A stretch of DNA of 64,000 nucleotides from Galbula dea (GCA_013399015.1 VWZX01007020.1:3495743-3559742), one strand, 5' to 3'. Shown: positions 48,291-63,500, counted from the stretch's first letter. Numbers and translations: made by a program. Notes: a model not told the origin generated them from the letters alone.

Positions 48291-50111
48291 GTTGAATGCT
48301 GTAACGTAACAGTTATGCAGTAAGTTTTCATTACGTTTTCCATTATCTTCCTAACCTAATCCGTCCAAATAGCATTGAATTCTACACATTCTGGGTCAAT
48401 CCAACCTACAACTCCAATCCTTGGAAGGTAAAAAAAGCAAGTTTTGTTAAGATTTATTTCCATTTTTCTGTTAGTGAGTCCCAGCCTAGAATTTCAAGTG
48501 AAATCTTCCCCTTAGAAAGTGAGAGTATTTTTGATCCTGATAACTGGTTCAAGGCAAGTCAGAAAAGTGGTCATGCTGACTATAATCAGAATTAAAAGGG
48601 CTTTGTTTTCTTGCTCTAAATCTTGTTCAGATAGGCTTGTTTTTCATTGTGTTTCCATAGGTTGGGAAAGAATCAGGTGGAAGCTGTACCAAGCACAGTC
48701 ACCATGCTTTCCCAGATGAGTTCAATACAGAGAGATCTGCAGAATTGCAGCTTGGTTTTGTTGTATCAGTGTGCATTATTTGCAGCCAGTGCAGTACAGG
48801 CTGTAAGAACTAATCTATGTTATTTTAATTGTATTACTGTTAGTCTTTCTGTAACCATGATATATCTTATAGTAACAGAAATAAGTGGAAAATTTTTGCT
48901 GCTTGAATCAGCCATTTATTAATTACTTGAATATCTAGACTTAAATGGATATTAGTCATTGGGTTTTTACTTTGTTCCCAGAGAAAGGCTGTGTCCATAT
49001 TAAACACTGGTTTTCAAGCAAATATACTTTTGCTGTAGTAGTTTCATATTTACTTATTGCTAAACACAATTTGTACATTTATGTGGGTTATTTTAAAGCA
49101 ATTACAGACCTTAACATGTACCAAATTAATAATTTTTATAGTTTTGTATGAAAATGGAAAAGCAATTAATTTATTTTCTAGGACTTTTAAAAGTCATTAT
49201 TTATGTCCAGTTCATGTTGAGTTAATTGCACAAAGATAGCAATATGTAAATTTTTAAGTCAATTTCATTTACAGGATAAGAAAGATGGATATATATTGAA
49301 AGAGGAAGAAGTTAAAAAATGCATTTTGAAGTTAAAGTGGACTTCTTTTATGGGCTATTGCTTATAATAGACTGAACTGTTAACTGTGCTTTAAAAAACA
49401 GAGGCTTTTATCTTCAGAAAATGTTTTTGTTCTTCGTTTAAAATAGAAGAATGTTCTTCCTGCTTTTCCTGTTGTTTTACAACTTTGAAAGTCACTGAAC
49501 TGCACCCATCAAAAAACCTGGAAAAATCAGATATGGTATTTAGCACCCACCTGAGAGACTGCTGCAGTCTGAAGTGTTGAATAAGTCATTGAGCAAACTA
49601 TTTCCAAGTTTTCACCCATGTTTTCTTTATACCTTTAGCAGTGAGGCTTAGAACAGCCATTTAAATTTCTGTTTCTTCAGTTCTGTAAGATTATACATAA
49701 AGACTGATTTATTTTTTGAAAGAATTTTCATAAATAATTTTATGCCTTAAAATGGATTGCTATCATTTCAGTTTTAATTTGAAATATATTTTAGAAGCAA
49801 TAATATTTAACTTAAATATTTCAAAAGATAAATATCTTCAACCTAAAACATTTGGCTTTTTGGCTTGAGGATGAGAAGACATAGAATCAGTTATCTGAGC
49901 TTCCTTAAACAGGAAAAGAAATGAAAATAAGTTTTTAACTCCATTTCATCTTTTCATAACAATGTTTTCCACAAAATAGTCTGTCAGTGAATTCCACAGT
50001 GTAGGTGAAAGTTTTGTTATTCACCATAACAAAGCTGCAATTATTTATCTCTTAAAAATTCTTCATGTTGTGAAATAGAAAGAAACCTAATCCATTATGA
50101 CTTGTGTTGAC
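48291..50111 (+). other. AT-rich non-coding DNA
   Basis: No exon or repeat family recognised. Several frames of 60-90 codons are T- and A-rich and domainless. Confidence 0.5.
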
Positions 50112-51595
50112 CATCATCCAGGGTGAAGAGGCACACGAAATTCTATATAAGCAGCTGCAAGAAGTCTCACAGTTGCTAGCCATTGTTCTTGTGGGAGACT
50201 TCAACTTACCAGATACCTGCTGGAAATACAACAGAGAGGAGAGAGTCTAGGAGATTCCTGGAGTGTGTGGAAGATAAGTTCCTGACACAGCTGGTGAGTG
50301 AGCCAACTAGGGAGGACATCCCCCTAAACCTGTTGTTTGTGAGTAGAGGAGGATGAGGTTCCGATGCCAGCTTGGGCATATAGTAATCATGAAATGAAAA
50401 GAGTTTTTGATTCTTGGAGAAGTAAGGAGTGGGGTCAGCAGAGCTGCCACCTTGGACTTCCTGAGGGCAGACTGTGGCCTGTTTTAGGAGCCTGGTTGAG
50501 AGTCCAGTGGGAGGCAGTCGTGAAGGGCAAAGGAGCCTGGGAAGGCTGGACATTCTTCCAGAAGGAGCTCCCAAAGCTGCAGAAGCAGGATGTGCTGGTG
50601 TTACATAAGACAAGTCAGCAGGGAAGAATATTGGCCTGGCTGAACAGAAAGCTTTGGCTGGAACTCTATGGGGAAAAAAAGGAGGTTTTGACCTTTACAA
50701 GAATGGGCAGGCAACTAAGGAGGACTACAAGAACATCATGAGGTCGTGCAGGGAGAAAATTAGAAGAGCCAAAGCCCAAGCAGAAGTTAATCTATCTGCT
50801 GCCATAAGAAACAAGAAAAAATGTTTCTATAAATGCGTTAGCACCAAAAGGAGAGTGGAGGAGAGTCTCCATCCTTTATTGATGGAGGAAACATAGTGAC
50901 AAAGGATGAGGGAAAGGCTGAGGTACTTAACGCTGCCTTTGCCTTAGTCTTTACTGGTTGTTCTCGGGGTACCCAGCCCACTGAGCTGGAAGACAGGGAG
51001 CAGAGTGATGCCCCTATTACCCAATAGGAAATGGTTAGCAACTGCTACACTACTTGAGACACACAAGTCTATGGGGCCAGATAGGATCTACCCAGGGTTA
51101 CTGAGGGAAGTAACAGACAGCAGTGCTCACCAAGCCACTTTCCATCATTTTCCAGCAGTCCTGGCTAGCCAGGGAGGTCCCAGTGGAATGGAGGTTAGCA
51201 AACGTGACCCCAAGAAGGGCTGAGAGGAAGTTCCAGGGGACTAAAAGCCTGTCAGCCTCACCTTGGTGCCAGGGAAGATTATGAAGCATGTATAAGGAAA
51301 CCAGACCCAGTCAGCATGGGTTTATGAAAGGCAAGTCCTGCTTGACTAACTTGATCTCCTTCTATGACAAGGTGACTGACTTAGTGGATGAGGGAAAGGC
51401 TGTGGATGTTGTCTACCTAGACATTAGTAAAGCCTTTGACACTCTTTCCCACAGCATTCTCCTGAAGAAACTGGCTGCACATGGCTTGGAAGAGATGTAC
51501 TTTTCTCTGGGTGAAAAACTGGCTGGATGGCTTGGCCCAAAGAGTGGTGGTGAATGGAGTTAAATCAAATTGGCAGCAATTAGTGCTGTGTTCTA
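50112..51595 (+). mobile_element. long CR1 ORF2 fragment, sense, truncated at both ends
   Basis: Read rightward this is the middle of CR1 ORF2. The endonuclease domain enters with VLVGDFNLPDTCW (50185-50223), whose GDFN is a conserved endonuclease motif. A linker region follows (50654-50896, EDYKNIMRSCREKIRRAKA), and then the first part of the reverse transcriptase with QHGFMKGKSCLTNL and VYLDISKAFDTLSHS (51300-51465). The copy ends near 51595, just after the segment that precedes the catalytic core, so the YADD-type site, the rest of ORF2 and the 3' terminus are absent. Frameshifts separate the blocks. Loss of the 3' end is not explained by normal 5' truncation and implies a later deletion. 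The element is dead. Confidence 0.93.
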
Positions 51596-54500
51596 TCAGT
51601 CTTTTCCAAGGGAAGAAGTGAAAGAGAGTCTTGTTTTGCATTAAGTGTGTTAAAAACATTTTGGTGTATATGTTAGTAAGAGCAGGAAATGCATTCTGAA
51701 CTTAGAGCTGCTGCTGATGATGATCGTTACCTGCTGTGTGTAGTCTTGGACCAACCTCCAAGAAAGTTCTGTCCTTCACGTGAAGGAGTGTTTCTTTCTA
51801 AAGATGGGGATTTTTCTTTTTCTATGGAACTTTGGGTAGTCATTTAAACTGAAAACAAGGAACTGCACAGAAGAGAGCAGAGTTTTATGCCTTGACCTTG
51901 AAGTATTCTGCAGCTGAGTGATGATGAAGATATGAATAATTGACTAACTTTAAGTTCACTGCTAGAATGGAGTAGATCTTTCCAGCTAACAGATGAGGTG
52001 ATTGTGTTTTTTCTGTAGATACTGCCAAATACCAGGTTATCATCAACAAATAATGTAAAAGTGTTGCTAAGCTATATAGATTGGCCAATTGTTGATAAAA
52101 AAAAATCCACTTAATTACATTTCCAGTGTTTTCTTTTGGCTCTCTCCTATTCAGTCTCTTCACTGAGTTCAACATCAGCCAGATGTTTGTCCATGTTTTC
52201 TCCAGTGCTTTAAGGTGGTGGCTTGATCACAGGAGGCAGTTGGAATGGTGTATTAGTATGCTGTTAATCCTACTGCACTGTTCATGTCCAGAGCTGTGCA
52301 ACTTCATGACTGCCACAAGAGTCACAGTTGATGGATTAAATTTGGAAATCTTTACATCACATTCTCGGCTTTCATAAGAAAACGTGCTTAAGATTGAGAG
52401 TATGGGTGATGGCTGCATGTGAAAATAAGCCAAATAGTTTCTTACTGTTGCAAAAGCCTTATATATGTGCCTGATCTTGGTAATGCTTTTATGTACTCAA
52501 CATTGAGAAAGGTAATTCTCGGAGAAACCTTTTGAGGTCTGTAATTCATTCTGTATCACTGCAGTTAGATGGTTAACAGGATCCATGCTATGCAAATGTT
52601 TCTCTGTCATGAATAATCAGTTACCCCTATGGATATTTCTTTGAGGAAGAACTTGATAGTTTCCTGGATGCTGCTGGAAGGACTTACTAAGTATGCAGTG
52701 TGGCCCCAGCATAGGCTTTGAGATATATGTTTTAATTAGAATAGTTAGCTTTCTGTCAATTAACATTTTAATTTTGGGGTATTATTGTAATTTTTTTTCT
52801 CTCAGAAAATCTTTGCTAACTAATAGGGAAACTGGCTGGTTTGATGGGATGCTGTTTTCATGTGTGGAACTGATCATTTCACCATGGTTTCATCAGTTCT
52901 GGAGTGTGTGGATGCTGTTGGCCCTTTCTGGTGTTACTAGCAGCCTTGGATGCTCTTGTTGATCACTGCCTTCAAAAGACAATATTCCGTCAAAGGCATG
53001 GGTTGGGTTGCAGTGATCTTAATTTTGACATCTTCCAGCTCTACTTAAATTTCCTTCAGACTTTTCTGTTCTATTTGTTTTTCCTAAATGCCTCTATCCT
53101 CATGAATTGTCTTAGTGATAGATCTGTGGTGGGCTGTCCTCAGAATTAACAATAGTCAGACTGAGGACAAAGCTGCATTTTTGCTCCAGATTATTCATTT
53201 TTCTCTCTAAAGATTTACAAGACTACATTTCGGATAAAGATGTTATTGGATAGTTTTTCAACCCTGTTTAAAGGTACTAAATACAAAATTGTGAATGGTA
53301 CTGTTCTTTTTGGAAGTTGAAATATACTTTTTCATTGCAGAGCAGTATAGGCTGCTAACTGGACAGTGGCTACGTTTATCTTTTCACTTTGTTTTTATCT
53401 GGATATTAACATTGTAGATATTTTCAGACTTAGTAGCTTACTAGTTCATAATAGAAATCAGGATTAATGTAAGCAGCAACTGGAAAAACATAAATATGCT
53501 CTTCAGCTGAGTCTTTTCTTGATGAAAATGTGTGTAATGAGATGTAATTTTTTAAAAAGTCTATGTTGCTACTTATTCATTGCAGATTCATTTGGGGGGA
53601 AAGAGATGCAAGATGTGGCCATTGCATTTCTAACTTCTGCAGTCAGGCTTGCTTATTTGTGTGATACATTATTTAAATGGTAACAGTACATTTAAAGTAT
53701 GTGGCATATTTTCTTTTTCTGTCTTGAACTTGTTTGTTGCTGTCTATGTATCAGCGCTGGTGTTTCACACAGAATTGAAGAATGCTTTCTTTTAGTAAAC
53801 TTGAATTGAAGTTTTGGGTTTGGTTGTACCTATGTAAATGCTGTACATGGAATATTTAGCTGCAGAATTAGGCTTTGACTTTCAGCTATTAGGTTTTGTA
53901 GGTAATTCTGTTCTTATTTCATCTAAAGATGGATCACTTCAGGGTGCAGTTCTTCAACATGACATGTTGGAAAAATGCTTTGTTCCATAACAAGAAGTCT
54001 GGGAATTGGGAAGGCAAAGATCGAAGCAATTCGAAATCAGTCTTGAATTTTTGTTCATGCAAATAGCTTCTGTGCTGTTCTCAACCTGCTGATATTTTGA
54101 GTATTGCAGCTACTTGAACATGTGTGATTTTAATGCAACATCCATGCAATGTAAGAGGTGATATAAAATCATGGCAGCTGGATAGTTTGTGATTCACATG
54201 ACCATAATAATACAAATGAGTTTTCATCCTAGCTACAAAAACACAAGCTTGTGACTGCTTAAAAAGTTATGCCTTAAAGATATGTGAACTATTTGTTTGG
54301 TTTCTATGCTAATAGCTGTCTTTTGAAGAGAAAGAGTTTCACATCACCCAACTTTTGAGTCTGACATTGGTGACACTTATAATTGTAATATAGCTGTGGA
54401 ACTGTTTCATTCCAGATGGAACTTTAATCTGGCTTCTGATTGAGCTGAGTGTCCTTGTAGAGTCTCGTAGCATCTGCTTTGGAAATGTATATAGCATTAT

Positions 54501-57500
54501 TCAAAATTTGTACCAAATTGAACCACCCTAAGGCTATAATTCAATTTTTCTTTATTGAGGAATGTATTGTCAACAACTTCATGCCACAGAGTAAAATCTG
54601 CATTAGATCTGTTGGTTGTTTTTTTTCTGACTATTAGCTGGACTTTTAGATTACTGTGATTGAATTTCCAGTTTCTTCAAGATTGCCTTATCAGTTGTAA
54701 GTTTACATTAAGAAATTAACAAATATGGTCATTTGGGTTTTTTTTTTCTTTATTGGAAAGTATGTGAGCTTCAATTGACCTTTCTAGCATTAGTGATTTG
54801 GTCTTATTTATAAAAGACTAGTTTTCATAGTTTTAGATGAAGTTTGAGATACTTGGTTTTGTTTGGATTGTAAAAAGAAAAAGAACACATGAAATATATT
54901 GAAATATGCCATATCCTATTCATTTAACTTCTGTACCCTAGTTTCTCTTGTATCTGTAGCAGTTAACGTTTGTGACTTCTGATTTTTCAGTTCTCCAAAG
55001 TCAGCTGTATGTATTACAGTTTTATTTTAAAATCTTCAATTTGAGCTCAGTATAACAGCTGTCTTAAATATCAGTTGTGTTATTAAATATGGTCAGATTA
55101 GGGTAGCAAATTGATGCAATTTTCATTTTAAGATCTGATTTTTGAAATGCTGTCTAACTTGATTAGATGTGCTTGAAAAGACAAAGGTGCTATTACCAGC
55201 AAAATCAGTCTAAAGCTTTGGGTATATTAGTTGTCTCTTAAAACATTTCTGAACCGTAAAAAGTCTTGCACTTTAGTACTGCCCACCTTAAACATTAATT
55301 GGAATCACTGAAAACTTTAGCTGAGTGTTAAACTTAAACACTTCTATTTTGTTGTACTTGTGACTTTTCTTTCTTAATGTGGTTCATCTTTACCCATGCT
55401 CCTGCTAAATCTGTTGAAAAAACCTCACCAAAATCCACTGGCATGGACTGACAAATTTCTTGACTTCAACAGGAATTTGCTGCTTCTGCTGCTGAGAAAC
55501 ATGGTGAAATCAGAAGTGTATCTTTATCAGGTTATGCAAAGGTATTCCAGTTTCGTTGCAGTTTCTAATAGAGTTGAAGGGAAATATGTATTTGCTGATG
55601 AGTAATTACATTGAAATGTGCAAAGACCTTTCTCTTTCAGGAAACATCTGTGGAAAAGTTTTAAAAGTGAAAGGAAGGTCCTGTCCCCCTAGAGCTACGG
55701 TGTGGTTTTGGAATGTGCTCTGTGCACATTCTTTATTCTTTATGTGGGCTCATTCAGGATGTGTATCTGTGCTCTGAGTCAGACAGAATAGTGAGCTAAG
55801 CCTAGATCGTTTAGTTAAAACTTTTAGTAACCAAGCTATGAAGGGTTCTGCAGCCATGTACCTTGATAGTAATGCTCACTAGATACTTTGCTTTCGGTTT
55901 TGCAAATTAACACATTTCAAAAGCACAGAGTTGTCATGAACTGAATCTGTGATCATTTGGCTATCCCCACTTACCACCTACCTAAGGTTATTGTGTTTTG
56001 TTTATTCTCTTTTATTCCCTCTTTTTTGTTGGGTGGAAAAGCAGTAAACAACACAAATTCATTCAGTAAATAGGTAGAGCTGTGTTAAGTTCTGTTACAA
56101 TCTGCTTTTCCTATTGTGACTGTGCTACACTACAGAAAGGGAAGTAAAACAAGTGCCATTCTCACTGCTTCCAGCAGGATGTGACGACCAGTATTTTGAA
56201 GAATCGGTGTCAACACGTACTGTCATCTAGAGTGGAATCTGGGCCCTAGCTCACTGACATCATCCCCACCCTGACTTCATGCAGCATTAGATCTCACCAT
56301 CCTCCCTCATTAAATCCTTGTGCAAGTCTTTATGCATTTATTTGGATTTGTGTTAAAGAAAAAGCTGGAAGTTATTTATCTTACATTCTGGATGCTTCTG
56401 ATAGTTGATGTAAAAACAATGTAATTGATGAGAACATGCAACCATGCAAAATAGGTTAGCCGTTCAACCTATGTAAAAGGAGATCTCCACTTTCCTTAGA
56501 TGTCTTTCTTTGGACATATTAACTGCCTTATCTGTCTTTATGCTCCATCTTCTTATGCTTGTAGAAGTTTAGAACACATTTGTTTCCAAGCTCTCTTGTC
56601 AGTGAATAGGAGAAGAGGGAGTGATTGGCATACAAGTTGGTTCACAGCAGAAACTTATCTTCTGGAGGAAGGCAGTAACATGGCCAAAACAGGTTATCTG
56701 TTAGAACACCTTAAATCAGCACTGAACTGTCATGCATTTATTAGAATATCAAAATTACAACATTTTGTGGTTTCCTTCCTTTCACTTGAGGCAGCCTTAT
56801 TGCAAGATATGATAGTTATGAAGTGAGAGTACACAAAAGAGAGGCAATTGCCAAATCAATCTCTGGTATCTTAAAACCATCAGCTTCTACTGAAGTCTGA
56901 AAATATGTGACCAAATTCCTCATTAATTTCTTGAAAGAGGTTTAAAAGTAAATAACATGATACAGACTTAACCACCACATTGTTGGAAAGAACGTAAAAC
57001 TAGAAAGTAATCAAGTGAATGGATGTTTAGGAATACAGTGATATTACTATTCCACTTTTTTTCCACCATTTTCTTTCAAAATTTTGTTTTTCAGTACCTC
57101 TGGGACATTTGCTTTTCAAAGTAACTTTTAATATCAAAAAGAAGGGAAAAAAAGCCTCTTTCATTTACTTTCCTGAATTCTTCTGTCTGTGACTTAAAAA
57201 ACCCCATCATTGCATTGTGACTCGACTGTTCACTCAGTGTCTTTCAGACTTCCACTGCTTTTTTACATGCAGAAAATTGTTATAATCTAGTAAATACTAC
57301 TTTGCAGGTATCTAATTTTGAAATGGCTAAACATACATTTGGATTGCGGGAACATGAGGTACGTTCAGAAAGTCACTGTTTCCCTCTTCTTACACTTAAG
57401 AGATTTTTCTTTGTAGCTTGCACATACCATTAAATATGCCATATGATCCCCAGGAGATCAATGGTTTTACCATTCTGCTGGTCAACTGCACAGCTAAAGC

Positions 57501-60500
57501 TATTTCAGCACCTATGTGGTGCCTGCATGGGTGTAACAACAGGAGTCACAGATCAACATATAGTAGTTTTAGACTGTTGTTTGTCAATTTAAGTTACTAT
57601 TTTGCATAGTTCAAGTGATTTGTAAAAGTGTAAAATGTAATAGGCTGATTCTTGTAGCTTTCAGCCTTTGATTGTTAGCCAATTTAATTTGTCCTTAGTA
57701 AAAATAAATTAAGTTACTTGCATACCTATCTCTGATACCTGAACACGTTACGCTTCAGTGAAAATGTTAAAATCAAAAGAAAAGGGGATTAAATAAAGTG
57801 AAAATATTTAATTCATAGATACTTGAATTTCAGTTTGACCTATGTTTGTTAAAGGCAGATATGTTTGTCATTCTGATGAAGATACATTTCTTCATGCCTT
57901 GCTGTTGACAGAATCTCACCTACTTTTCCCATTTATTATGATAATAGTCTACCAGATGTCATATGTCACAGCCTAGTGAAGTTGTCTCTGCCTATTACTA
58001 CTTTATATATAATGTGCATTCTTGTTTTCCTTTCCTTAACTTAGGAATTTTTATATACTCTTTGACATCCCCTGTTTTATGAGGAAAAGAATAGAGGCGA
58101 ACTATTTAAAATATTTGAAAGCAGTTTTAGAAACAGTAGGCTTTTTTCCTCCCATTGTATGTACTGTTATGTTAAGGTAAGCCTTCATGTGAATGGATAG
58201 CAGGAATCTCATCAAGAATGGTCATATTTCTTAAAACTCTAGTTAATATATCTAGTTGTTTTCTGGTGTGTTACTTTTTTTGAAAATTGCTTGTTTCAGT
58301 ATCTAGGTAAGTGCTAATAAGAGAGGGTGAAAACACAAAGTAACATGTTATGGATACCTGTAATGATAAGAATTAACAGAAGTCGTAACTCCTTACCTGA
58401 AATATAAAGCTAGCAAATATTCTTTTTCAACATAGTTAAAATCTAAAATGCAAGACCATCTCATATATATATATACACACACAGATATGCACAGAATCAA
58501 GACAAGTTTTAGTAGATATGTAGCAAGCTGTCTTTTGATTCAGTGTCTTTGAGCTTTAGTGGGGCTGGTCTTCAGCACTCATCATTCAAGGTGGGATATT
58601 GAATGTACCTGTGTATTACAGCCATATTAATTACACACCATGCTTGTGATGATAGAAAGATCGTGTTGCAGAAGTAGTAGGGCTACTTCGAACCACAGCC
58701 ACATTTCATTCATTTTTTTTTGGTAGTTGGGGAGCTAGCACTTATGAATTGTATTGGAAAGTTTTATTTCCATACCAAGGTTTTTGCTTAAAAGGTTCAT
58801 ATCGTGGGAAAAGTGTGTTTTCTATGAGTGTGAGCATTTTGCTTTATGTACTAGGAAGGAAGGTCATTCTGACTTCTTTCTTCAGTTTTGCTTTGGTGTT
58901 TGGTTTTGTGGGTAGTTGGGTTTTTTTTTTTTGTATTAAAACAAAGGTAAAAGTTCCCTCTAGTTTTATAAATTTGAGTGCTTATACATTAGAATCTACA
59001 GAAAAATTTCATATAAGACATTTTTTTCTTTCAAAATCAATATTGAGAAGTGTAAAGGCGTTTTTTTTTTTGTTGAGGCCAGCAGCAAAAACGTGCAACT
59101 TTCAGCAATTTAATGTAGTTTGCTTTCATGTAATTTACAGTGGAATTGTTGATGCATCAGGTTAACCATTTAATCAAAATGCTTTTGTTCTTCTACAGTA
59201 ATATTTTATATGAAGGACTGAGTTCTTCTCTTCTACGTTCCTGAAGAGTTCATTGAAGTCTTTAAAGCTGCATTATGTAATGTAATACAGATGAATATGA
59301 CAAAAGTCAACATAGAAACCTATTATAGTTGAAGTAGAGGAAATCAATATGAAGCCTGGCATTTTTCTCTTATGTTTGTAATACCTGTGCAATCAGAACC
59401 AACCAAGACTCAGAATATTTTAAGTTAGACAGTCCTGAAAAAAAAATTTGAATAAAACCTAGGTCAGTGTCTGAAATCAATATTGTGTTCCTGGCTTTTC
59501 TTTCAAAAAGGACTTTAATTTCTCTTTATAAAAAAGGTATTTAAATTTAATTTGTATGTCTTTGAAAGACCTGAATTTTTCAAGTGACTGTATTTTACTT
59601 TTAAAATTAAAGCAAAGAGATGAATTAAATTGTAAGTATTATCCGTTAAACAGTACTGAAAGTTTTTATGTTCAACAGGTGTCCCTCTTTTGTTGAAATT
59701 ATCATCCTTCAAGCATCCATCTTCAGATAATAAAAATTAAAGGAGGGAAATTTGTGTAAAATAGCTGATTTTTTGAGGTTTTTTTCTCCCTTCGCATCAT
59801 GTGAAGTGTTGCAAGTAGCAAAAAGCAGTTCTGTTACACTGAGCAAAAGCCAGTCCTGATGCACAGAAAGGAACCTTTTAGTCAGTCCTAAGTTGAGAAC
59901 ATTTTTCTAAGTGAGCAGAGCCCATGTTACTTAGAAAATATTTCTGCCTTTCTGTAGAAAAGGCAACTGTAGTATTTAAACTGATTATAATAATGAGAGA
60001 TCAAACAAGAATATCTTTAGCTCACGAAGCAAAACCAGAAAAGTTCATGTGCTGCCTGCAGCTTATTGTTTCAGAACTTGGACATTATTTGAGGATTTAA
60101 GAACTTCAAAATGAAAGTAGTAGCTGGTTTAATTAAAGGTGAAATAATTCTGTTTTCTCTCCTTAGAGTCCGTAATGCCAATAGACATATATACTTAGAT
60201 TTTTTATAAAAATGTAAATGCAAATAAAAGGAAGTAGCTGTCATAGCACTTAGGACAAGTTCTACTGTAAAGTTTTCTTTTAGACTTGCAGTCTCTGCTC
60301 TGTTTCTAAAGATTTTTGTTTTCTTCTGATAAGACATTTTTAAATTCTAACAAAATTCCATATATGTTCAAATTTCCAACTGTATTATGATTCTTGCTCA
60401 TCTTTTTTATCCAGATCTTTTAAATAAAAACAAGTAATACTTGTGGTTGATGATAATTTACAACATGCTCAGCACTTAATTTGGTAACAAGTGAACTAGC

Positions 60501-63500
60501 GGAATATATATACTTTTTTAAGTAGAGTCATTAACCTCATATGAAATGAGCATTTTTTCCAATTTTTTAATCCTACCTGTTTTCCCAAAATGGCTGTTTT
60601 ATACTGTTTGTCTACAGATTACTGCATTGGGTAAGTGTAGTTTACCATTTGTTTCTCAGTAGATCACTTCAGCTCTGAATCCAGGGGAGAAACAGGTATG
60701 CAGGTTTCTTTTTTTTTTTTATCTTACATTCTGTCTGCTTTCCACTCATTCATTTTCATTTGCTTGGGCCAGATAAACCAAAGTGAGAAGTATGACTTTG
60801 TATGCAAACCAATATTAACCTGTAGATAAGGTTAATTTGATGATGAATTAATGCCTTTAAAAAACACCTGAATTTTATCTGTTATAAAACTTGCAATTCA
60901 CAAAATACTACCCTTGTCACTCATTCAAAAATACATTTAATGTAGTATTGAAAGCAGCAGATTTACATGTAATTTCCTTTAAAATAATGCCCAGTCTCCC
61001 TCTGAATGCTTTATACTGAGAATAGGTATAATCTCATGTGTTTTATGATCTTATTAATTTTGTCTGAAGTCATTCCTTTATCTTATCAAAGTCAGCTCAA
61101 CTCCAGGGAGGTGAGCTTAGCTGCAGTAGTTGTTGCCTCCTGAGCAGGACTCTAGCATTACCAGTTCCTGACAGCTGCAAGCCAGCCTCTGGGCATCTTG
61201 CTAAATTTTGAAATGTAATTATACAGTAGACTTCCTCTAGCAAATTCTGTTTTTCCAGCTATAATTATAGCAGCTCTTCTTGCCTCTAGCCTATTACTTA
61301 TCTTACAACCCACCTCTATGTCTCCCACTGTGGGTTAGTGTTATCCAGAAGAGCTGATGGATCTAGAAGAGGAGAGCATGTTCTCTCTCTCTGTCATCAC
61401 AAGGATGGTTTAATCAGTACAGAAGATCCATTTCTTTTGATCCACTACATTGAAATGACATGTCCCATAAAGCTGAAGGTTGTTCTTTGATTCACAGAAG
61501 AGCTGTTGATTAACATGCTACTTTCATTTTGCAAACTTTTTTCAGTTGTTATTACAAGACATAAGGTAAGGAATTATTAAGAGCTCTCCATCTCCATATC
61601 TACTGTTACCTCTCATCTATGAAGCCAGTTAACACCCTTACAGTAAAGTAATTGAGATGAGTTTCAAGAGATCTTTATTTTTTCTTTATCTTCTTATATC
61701 TTTCTCTAGAAATTTGGTTGTGCAGTAAGTGGTTCTAAAATCTTTTCAGGTTTCACTGGTAGAGTAGAGCTTGTAGATGGAGCTTATCCCACCTGGGCAG
61801 ACAGGACAGGGTTTGTTCTAAGTTTGTTTATTTTTTTAAAAACTTACTTTGATTTTCTTCATTCTGATCTCAGAAATAAGGAGTATTTGAATTTTTGTTA
61901 CTTTTCTGTAGTATGAGCTAAGAACAGAATATTGCTGAAGATGCTAAAATAGCTGTGTATTTTTTTAGGGCTGACATTTAAGCAAACAAAAATCGTGCTT
62001 AATGCTGCTGTGATAATAAATAGTACTATAATTGATTGTTGATAGAAACCCTTAAAATACATTTTTATGGTTGAAATATACTTGGAGTAAACAGTGCTCA
62101 GTTTGCCTATTAAAGTAATTTACTGTATACCATGGTTTCTTTGAGTATTAAGGAAGCAGGACTTGCCGAACAACAGTAATTGGTTGACACTGTTTGACCT
62201 TAATGCAAAGCTACAGTATTTAATGAACAAAACAGAGGGAATAAAGTTTTGATAAATAAGGCAATTTTCATGAAACCTTTAGAAATATGTGTGAAGTATT
62301 TCAGTGTTAGATTGACGGTTTCTCCTTTTGTGAAAAGAATAAGTGAATAATTTAAGGCTATATTTCATGTTTTCAGATCTTCATTCTGTCATATAAATAA
62401 TAGACTGTGAAATGCAGCAGCTCCTGCTTTCACAGATTTAATAGACCTATACAAGTCCATATCTTACTCAGCTTCTGGCATCATTTTGTGCATATGTATA
62501 GCTGAGAAGCAGTGTAGAAGTGGGACATTCCTTGACTCTTTTCAGTAACCAAATTCCATACTCTTAAGCACGCCATATATTCTGTTTTTAAACCAATTGT
62601 TTTTCTTAAAATACTTTCAGTACAGCTTGATGTCAGCTTTAGTATTTTTAGGTTTTAGTTCTGATGTGGTACAGTATTATGATAGATATCAAAGAAGTAA
62701 TAAATGGCTATTCAAAATTAAAATGTAATCTAAAATTCGTTTACTTGTGTGGAAAGATTGAGTGAACAGCATTCAGGTTTAGATCCAGCTTAGGTCTTAA
62801 TGGGAAGAGAGTAAACTGTATTTACTAAAAGAGTGAAATATCAAGATAATTCATATGATTTGCTATGTTTATTCTTAGTTATGCAATTTCTGTTTGAGTG
62901 AAACAGTATTGAGGGAGGAAGAACAGAGAACAATAAAATTAAGCTAGTTTCTTGTCTTTGTTTCCATTGTCTGTCTCTCCGCCTGCCCCAATAAGTGACA
63001 TAACCTTAATAGATGTGGAAAGAATAGTGAAGTAAAACTTACTGACAACAAGTGGCAAAGCATTAGGATGTTTTTGTGTTCTCGGTCTTCAAGCAGGAGC
63101 ATAATTTTAGGACTAGTGGACCATGAGAAACATAAAGACTCCCTTGGGAAGTATGTACCACTGTGCCTATTTTTTTTTAGTTGCAAAATGTAGCTTTCCT
63201 AAACACTTGCATATAGAAGTTTAAGTTAAATTATCTGCATATTCCTCCTGATATCTCCTCCTTTCAACACTGGACTAAATCTAGTTGTTGGGAACCTACT
63301 ACTAGCATATGACATGATAACAAATTCTTACTTTCATCCATCCTGCGTGGGTATGCAAGCATCTACACAACTAAACAAAGCTCTTTATTCATATATTGAA
63401 GTCTGTTTTTTGTAAATAATGTTCAAATCTGGCAGATGGTCTGCCTTTGCCATGGTAATGGTTTATGTAGTCCCTATATAGGCTGCAGAAATGTCTACTG

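Noticed and set aside
50206..50613. 135-codon minus-strand frame
   Set aside because: Antisense shadow of the sense CR1 ORF2 fragment.
61546..61565. 20-nt microexon candidate between TTTTTTCAG and gtaagg
   Set aside because: Good signals but no supporting frame or neighbouring exon. Kept only as a note.
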